Part shown: one piece after another, positions 60,863 through 64,000 of the stretch
Layout of the letters: every line of letters begins with the position of its first letter
How positions within the stretch are numbered: the stretch's first letter is position 1
Assembly (NCBI GenBank): GCA_038230035.1
Contig: JBBRNX010000004.1
Span: 62,001-126,000, forward strand
Reading direction: 5' to 3'
Length of the DNA: 64,000 nucleotides
DNA from: Gaiella sp038230035
GTDB lineage: Bacteria; Actinomycetota; Thermoleophilia; Gaiellales; Gaiellaceae
Program-made: the position numbers and the translations under genes
Notes under the pieces: generated by a model
Databases searched by the model: none
Seen by the model: the letters and a program-made list of their open reading frames with translations, nothing else
What the model was told of the DNA's origin: nothing

Positions 60863-61810
60863 CTACGCCGGCGGCGCAGCATCGAGCGTGAGCAGCCGGT
60901 CGCTCGTGCTGTGATCGACCTGCAGCGTTGTGTGCTCGATGCCGAAGGCTCGCAGTAGCGTCTGCTCAAGTTCGCGGCGGATCGCGTGGCAGTCGTCGCC
61001 AGGGTGAACGAGCACGTGCGCCGAGAGGGACGGGAAGCCGCTCGACACCTCCCACACGTGGAGGTCGTGCACGCTCGCGACATGCGGGTGCTCGGCGATG
61101 ACTCGGCCGACCTCGGCGACGCTCATCCCCTCTGGTGCCGCCTCGAGCAGGACACGGCCGGAGTCGCGCAGGAGCCCGTAGGCGGCACGCAGCATGATCA
61201 CGGCGACAAACAGCGCGGCGATGGCGTCGGCGCGGACCCAGCCGGTCGCGAGGATCACCGCTCCGGCGATCGCGGTGGCTATGAACGCGATCAGGTCGGT
61301 CAGGATGTGCTGGAACGAGCCTTCGATGTTCAGCGACTCGCGGTTCGCCTTGGACAGCTGCCAGCTGGCCATCAGGTTCACGACCACTCCAGCGAGGGCG
61401 ACGATCAGGATCGGCAACCCTGCAGGCTTCGGCGGCGAGACGAGCCGGCTGACCCCTTCGTAGACGATCAGCCCGGAGAGGACGAGCAGCGTGAAGCCGT
61501 TTGCCTGGGCGGAAAGGATCTCGGCACGCTTGAGGCCGAATGTCAGGTCGCCGCGAGCAGGCCGAGCAACGAGCCGGATGACGACCAGCGAGAGCCCCAG
61601 AGCGCCGGCGTCCGTGAGCATGTGCGCCACGTCCGAAAGCAGCGCAAGTGAATGAAAGACGATGCCGACCACGATCTCGCCCGCCATGAACGCGAGGATC
61701 AGGCCGAGCGCGATCGCCAGCCGGCGCGAGTCCGTGTCGGCCGTGACAGCCGCGTGCGAATGCCCGGCGTGGCGTCCGACGCCGCCGTCGTGCCGGTCAG
61801 CAGCAGCCAT
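60863..61810 (-). CDS. Cation diffusion facilitator (CzcD/ZitB-type) metal exporter
   Basis: 315 aa. His-rich N-terminus (RHDGGVGRHAGHSHAAV), six helices with metal site HMLTDAGALGLSLV (H/D) and HILTDLIAFIATAIAG, then a cytoplasmic domain with HDLHVWEVSSGFPSLSAHVL. Exports Zn, Cd or Co in exchange for protons. ATG 61810 lies 14 nt inside the upstream gene, in an arsR-led operon. Confidence 0.9.
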   Translation of the reverse strand: MAAADRHDGGVGRHAGHSHAAVTADTDSRRLAIALGLILAFMAGEIVVGIVFHSLALLSDVAHMLTDAGALGLSLVVIRLVARPARGDLTFGLKRAEILSAQANGFTLLVLSGLIVYEGVSRLVSPPKPAGLPILIVALAGVVVNLMASWQLSKANRESLNIEGSFQHILTDLIAFIATAIAGAVILATGWVRADAIAALFVAVIMLRAAYGLLRDSGRVLLEAAPEGMSVAEVGRVIAEHPHVASVHDLHVWEVSSGFPSLSAHVLVHPGDDCHAIRRELEQTLLRAFGIEHTTLQVDHSTSDRLLTLDAAPPA

Positions 61811-62477
61811 CGACGCAACCCTCGCCACGCCAGCTCTCGCGCCCTTCCTTGACCGCGACGCCGGCAATCGCGAGCGCGGTCAGCGGATCAGCCCACCACA
61901 GCCCGAAGAGCGCGTTCGCGCCAAGGCCGAGCAGCAGGGCGATCGAGAGGTACGCGCAGAGCTGGGTCTGAGACGCCTCCTTCACCGCAGCAGACGAGTG
62001 CAGCGAATTGCCGATTCTCCGCTTCGCCCGGGCCAGCAGCGGCATCGTCGGGGCTGTGACAGCGGCTAGGCCGATCCCGACCCAACTGGCGCTCGGGTGA
62101 TCCCCGCCGACGAGCGTGCGAACGGCCTCGACCCCGACATAAGCGGCCAGAACGAAGAACGAGATCGCGATCAGCTGCTGCGCGCGCCGCTCGGCCGCGT
62201 GCGACCCAAGCCGGCGGCCTGTGAATAGCCACAACACGACGACCCCGGCGCCGGCCTCGATCAGACTGTCCGTACCGAAGCCGATCAGCGCGATCGAGCC
62301 CGCAGCCACGCCGGCGCCGATTGCGATCGCGAACTCGACGACGTGCCAGCCGATCCCACCCCAGGCAAGCACCCGCGCGCGTCGCTCGAGGAGCAACCTG
62401 TCGGCCGGCGGCGGGAGGACTGGCGCAGTCACCGACTCGAGCGGCCCGAGCTGGATCAGCGTCACCCGCTCAGACAC
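61797..62477 (-). CDS. Second cation-efflux-type membrane protein with Cys tail
   Basis: 226 aa from GTG 62477 (TTG 62492 or GTG 62465 also possible). Helices carry a CDF-like metal site (ALIGFGTDSLIEAGAGVVVL; HSSAAVKEASQTQLCAYLSI). The protein lacks the cytoplasmic domain of normal CDFs and ends GEGCVDGCC, a possible soft-metal site. It overlaps arsR by 8 nt and the CDF gene by 14 nt. Confidence 0.82.
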   Translation of the reverse strand: MSERVTLIQLGPLESVTAPVLPPPADRLLLERRARVLAWGGIGWHVVEFAIAIGAGVAAGSIALIGFGTDSLIEAGAGVVVLWLFTGRRLGSHAAERRAQQLIAISFFVLAAYVGVEAVRTLVGGDHPSASWVGIGLAAVTAPTMPLLARAKRRIGNSLHSSAAVKEASQTQLCAYLSIALLLGLGANALFGLWWADPLTALAIAGVAVKEGRESWRGEGCVDGCC

Positions 62478-62832
62478 GCGAACGCTCCGCAACGGCCGAC
62501 TCGAGCGCGGCGTCGAGGAGCTCCCGGCCCTCGTTCGTGAGTGCGTACATCACCATCTTCCCGTCACGCCGCGAGCGGGCGAGTCCGTGCCTGCGGAGGA
62601 CACGCATGTGGTGCGAAACGAGATTCTGTGCACGCTCGACGATCCAGGCGAGGTCGCAGACGCAGAGCTCGTCCGCCTCGGCGAGCGCAGCAGCTAGCGT
62701 CAACCGGGTCGGATCCGACAACGCGTGCGCCCGCCCTGAGGCTTCTTCGGCAGTTGCCACATCGAGCCGCCGAAGGCGCAGTCGCTCCGCAGTCTCCAGG
62801 TCGAGACAGAGAAGATCGCAGCGATCGTCCAC
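62470..62832 (-). CDS. ArsR/SmtB-family metal-sensing repressor (CmtR/CadC-like)
   Basis: 120 aa winged-helix repressor. The metal motif ELCVCDLAWIVERAQ holds Cys-x-Cys in the alpha3 region as in CadC/ArsR; the HTH is ERAQNLVSHHMRVLRRHGLA. N-terminal C5 and C9 may complete a Cd/Pb/Zn site. TAGGAT lies 6 nt before GTG 62832: leaderless. It probably represses its own operon of two efflux proteins. Confidence 0.9.
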   Translation of the reverse strand: MDDRCDLLCLDLETAERLRLRRLDVATAEEASGRAHALSDPTRLTLAAALAEADELCVCDLAWIVERAQNLVSHHMRVLRRHGLARSRRDGKMVMYALTNEGRELLDAALESAVAERSRV

Positions 62833-62889
62833 GACAACATCCTAACGGGCGTTGCTGCATGATCGCGACGAACGCGTACGGTTACTCCG

Positions 62890-63189
62890 ATGGCTCAGGT
62901 CTCGGCATTCCTCGCGATCGCTGTCCTCGTGATCGTCGTCCCCGCGCCGAATACTGCGCTCACGATCCGCAACACCCTGCTCGGCGGGCGGCGCGCCGGG
63001 GCGTTCACAGCCCTCGGGGTCTCGGCGGGGCAGGCGTGTTGGACGGTCGCAGCCGCGATCGGTGTCGCGGCGCTCCTGCGCGCGTCCGAGCCGGCGTTCG
63101 TTGCCGTAAAGCTTGCCGGCGCGCTCTATCTCGTCTTTCTCGGCGTGCAGGCGCTCGGACTAGTGGTCCTGGCAGGCGAGCAGCGCTAG
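62890..63189 (+). pseudogene. Truncated LysE/RhtB-family amino-acid exporter
   Basis: 99 aa match the N-terminal half of a LysE-family exporter (~200 aa): VPAPNTALTIRNTLLGGRRA, FTALGVSAGQACWTVAAAIG, FVAVKLAGALYLVFLGVQAL. It then loses the family pattern and stops, 41 nt before tRNA-Arg. TACGGT is 7 nt before ATG 62890. The missing half and the tRNA next to it suggest a deletion or recombination scar. Confidence 0.75.
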
Positions 63190-63195
63190 TTCGGT

Positions 63196-63245
63196 TTCCT
63201 CCCGGGGTCGAACACGCCAGGCGGGCTGGATGGCCCCGGGAGGAA
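63196..63245. repeat. Inverted repeat pairing lysE downstream region with tRNA-Arg T-arm
   Basis: TTCCTCCCGGGG (63196-63207) is the exact complement of CCCCGGGAGGAA (63234-63245), which is part of the tRNA-Arg T-stem and acceptor. In a read-through transcript the two could pair and compete with tRNA folding. Confidence 0.6.
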
Positions 63246-63302
63246 TCGAACCTCCGCGCGCAGGTTCGAAGCCTGCCGCTCTATCCACTGAGCTACGGGG
63301 CC
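63231..63302 (-). tRNA. tRNA-Arg (TCG)
   Basis: 72-nt cloverleaf: acceptor GGCCCCG/CGGGGCC, D-arm GCTCAGTGGATAGAGC, anticodon stem GCAGG/CCTGC with loop CTTCGAA (anticodon TCG), T-arm GGAGGTTCGATTCCTCC, discriminator A, no encoded CCA. Confidence 0.97.
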
Positions 63303-63394
63303 TTGCAGGGCTGAGGGTAGCGGCCTTCCCAGCCGCTCGGACCCCGAGTCCGATCTCGACCAACGAGCAGCCCAGTTCGATCCCCGCACCCGCA

Positions 63395-63430
63395 GGTGCT
63401 CCTGGCAGCGGGCAGCCCCTTCAGGGGTCA
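63395..63430. repeat. Degenerate partial copy of the tRNA-His-proximal repeat
   Basis: GGTGCTCC then GGCAGCCCCTTCAGGGGTCA resembles the first half of the full copies at 63475 and 63575. Together these fill most of 63303-63660, where no gene is seen. Confidence 0.5.
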
Positions 63431-63474
63431 GGGTGCGACCGACGAGCAGCCAAGTTTCCCAGACCGAGCGCGAT

Positions 63475-63557
63475 GGTGCTCTAGGGAGGCGGGCCGACCC
63501 TTCAGGGGTCGTAAGCGCAAGGATCCGCTTTCGCGGCTCCGTGCTTGCGCGGTCAGT
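63475..63557. repeat. 83-bp direct repeat, copy 1
   Basis: Runs from GGTGCTCTAGGGAGGCGGGC to GCTTGCGCGGTCAGT and matches copy 2 at all but about seven positions. Contains GACCC-TTCAG-GGGTC and the CAAGGATCCGC palindrome arm; its second arm (GCGGCTCCGTGC) carries two mismatches. Confidence 0.8.
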
Positions 63558-63574
63558 TCGATCCCGTACGCGAG

Positions 63575-63657
63575 GGTGCCTTAGGGAGGCGGGCCGTCCC
63601 TTCAGGGGTCGTAAGCGCAAGGATCCGCTTTCGCGGATCCTTGCTTGCGCGGCTAGT
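63575..63657. repeat. 83-bp direct repeat, copy 2
   Basis: Offset exactly 100 nt from copy 1. It ends 3 nt from the tRNA-His 3' end and holds a perfect 12-bp hairpin. Confidence 0.8.
63617..63644 (-). terminator. 12-bp perfect hairpin downstream of tRNA-His
   Basis: GCAAGGATCCGC / GCGGATCCTTGC with loop TTTC, 17 nt beyond the tRNA-His end. Good candidate for terminating or protecting the tRNA transcript. Confidence 0.55.
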
Positions 63658-63660
63658 ACA

Positions 63661-63733
63661 GGTGGCGGACGGGATTCGAACCCGCGACCACCGGGACCAC
63701 AACCCGGGGCTCTACCAACTGAGCTACCGCCAC
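63661..63733 (-). tRNA. tRNA-His (GTG)
   Basis: 73-nt cloverleaf: acceptor GTGGCGG/CCGCCAC with discriminator C, D-arm GCTCAGTTGGTAGAGC, anticodon stem CCGGG/CCCGG with loop TTGTGGT (anticodon GTG), T-arm CGCGGGTTCGAATCCCG. The base before G1 is also G (complement of 63734), supplying the G-1 needed by histidyl-tRNA synthetase. No encoded CCA. Confidence 0.97.
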
Positions 63734-63767
63734 CAGGCAGCTGCGACAGGATACCCGTGCCGGGGCC

Positions 63768-63773
63768 TAGGAT
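63768..63773 (+). promoter_or_regulatory. -10 hexamer TAGGAT, leaderless start of FAD oxidoreductase gene
   Basis: TAGGAT lies 7 nt before GTG 63781; no ribosome-binding site. It is divergent to tRNA-His. Confidence 0.45.
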
Positions 63774-63780
63774 CGGCGGC

Positions 63781-64000
63781 GTGGACGCCATGCGGCATAC
63801 ACGCACCGGCTGGTGGCTCGAGGAGGCGGTGTCGGAGCTCGGGCCGATCACGCCGACACGACCGCTCGAGGGTGATGCGACCGCGGATGTCGTCATCGTG
63901 GGCGGCGGCTACCTCGGCATGTGGACCGCGTGGCACTTGAAGGAGCTCGAACCAAACGCCGACGTGCTTCTGCTCGAAGCGGGGCTCTGCGGCCACGGGC
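63781..64000 (+). CDS. FAD-dependent oxidoreductase, DAO family (N-terminus only)
   Basis: 73 codons before the window ends. After a Trp/Glu-rich lead (TRTGWWLEEAVSELGP) comes the FAD dinucleotide fold DVVIVGGGYLGMWTAWHLKE and VLLLEAGLCGHG. This start is common in amine-oxidising DAO enzymes (gamma-glutamylputrescine oxidase- or sarcosine/glycine-oxidase-like). ATG 63790 is an alternative start. The specific reaction cannot be told from this part. Confidence 0.8.
   Translation, partial: MDAMRHTRTGWWLEEAVSELGPITPTRPLEGDATADVVIVGGGYLGMWTAWHLKELEPNADVLLLEAGLCGHG

Noticed and set aside
63231..63733. tRNA-Arg/tRNA-His region as attachment site of an integrated element
   Set aside because: No integrase gene and no direct repeat of a tRNA 3' end is present in the window; the matching 12-mer is inverted.

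Overview
The window is high-GC, gene-dense, bacterial chromosomal DNA. Start codons are often GTG or TTG, and none of the four tRNAs encodes its CCA end. The gene order valS-folC-ndk-maf-mreBCD-mrdA-rodA-rne-rplU-rpmA-obgE-nadD-rsfS and the deduced protein styles point to Actinomycetota, most probably a Thermoleophilia (Gaiellales/Solirubrobacterales-like) lineage. That placement is inference; no rRNA is present to confirm it.

Layout. (1) 1-3.9 kb: a multidrug-type ABC exporter (cut by the window edge) with a leader-peptide ORF and stem-loop in front of it. Facing it is a ribbon-helix-helix regulator / 43-aa ORF / DUF4097 operon with two palindromic operators in the shared promoter region. 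(2) 4-10.5 kb: zinc metallopeptidase, NlpC/P60 hydrolase, methylmalonate-semialdehyde dehydrogenase, ADP-forming acyl-CoA synthetase, secreted PepSY-like protein. (3) 10.5-17 kb: ECF sigma factor with SnoaL tail, BNR-repeat protein plus MoaD, then a minus-strand acyl-CoA metabolism operon (thioesterase, dienoyl-CoA-reductase-like flavoprotein, acyl-CoA dehydrogenase, O-methyltransferase). (4) 17-29.7 kb: a polyamine/amine block with PotD-B-C-A, flavin amine oxidase, TetR, two quaternary-amine-type Rieske oxygenases, a cytoplasmic AmiC-like binding protein and a divergent tandem-HD/LuxR regulator. (5) 29.8-33.5 kb: copper module (small membrane protein, CopZ, CopA, CsoR, with a CsoR operator). 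(6) 33.7-58.5 kb: a long minus-strand housekeeping run: tRNA-Ala overlapped by a PD-(D/E)XK endonuclease gene, rsfS-nadD-obgE-rpmA-rplU-rne, rodA-mrdA-mreDC, a decayed REP-associated transposase separating mreC from mreB, maf, ndk, folC, valS, clpX, clpP, tig, tRNA-Leu. (7) 58.5-64 kb: a GGDEF/HD-GYP protein, an ArsR plus two cation-efflux operon, a truncated lysE, tRNA-Arg, a tandem palindromic repeat array, tRNA-His, and the start of a FAD-dependent oxidoreductase.

Two themes run through the window. First, many genes that head transcription units have a TANNNT -10 hexamer 6-8 nt before the start codon and no Shine-Dalgarno, so leaderless mRNAs look common. Second, at least five families of palindromic or tandem repeats sit between genes, and some have become part of coding ends. 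The least familiar assemblies are the signal-less AmiC-like protein facing a tandem-HD LuxR regulator, the endonuclease gene whose 3' end runs into tRNA-Ala, and the exporter leader peptide beside paired RHH operators.
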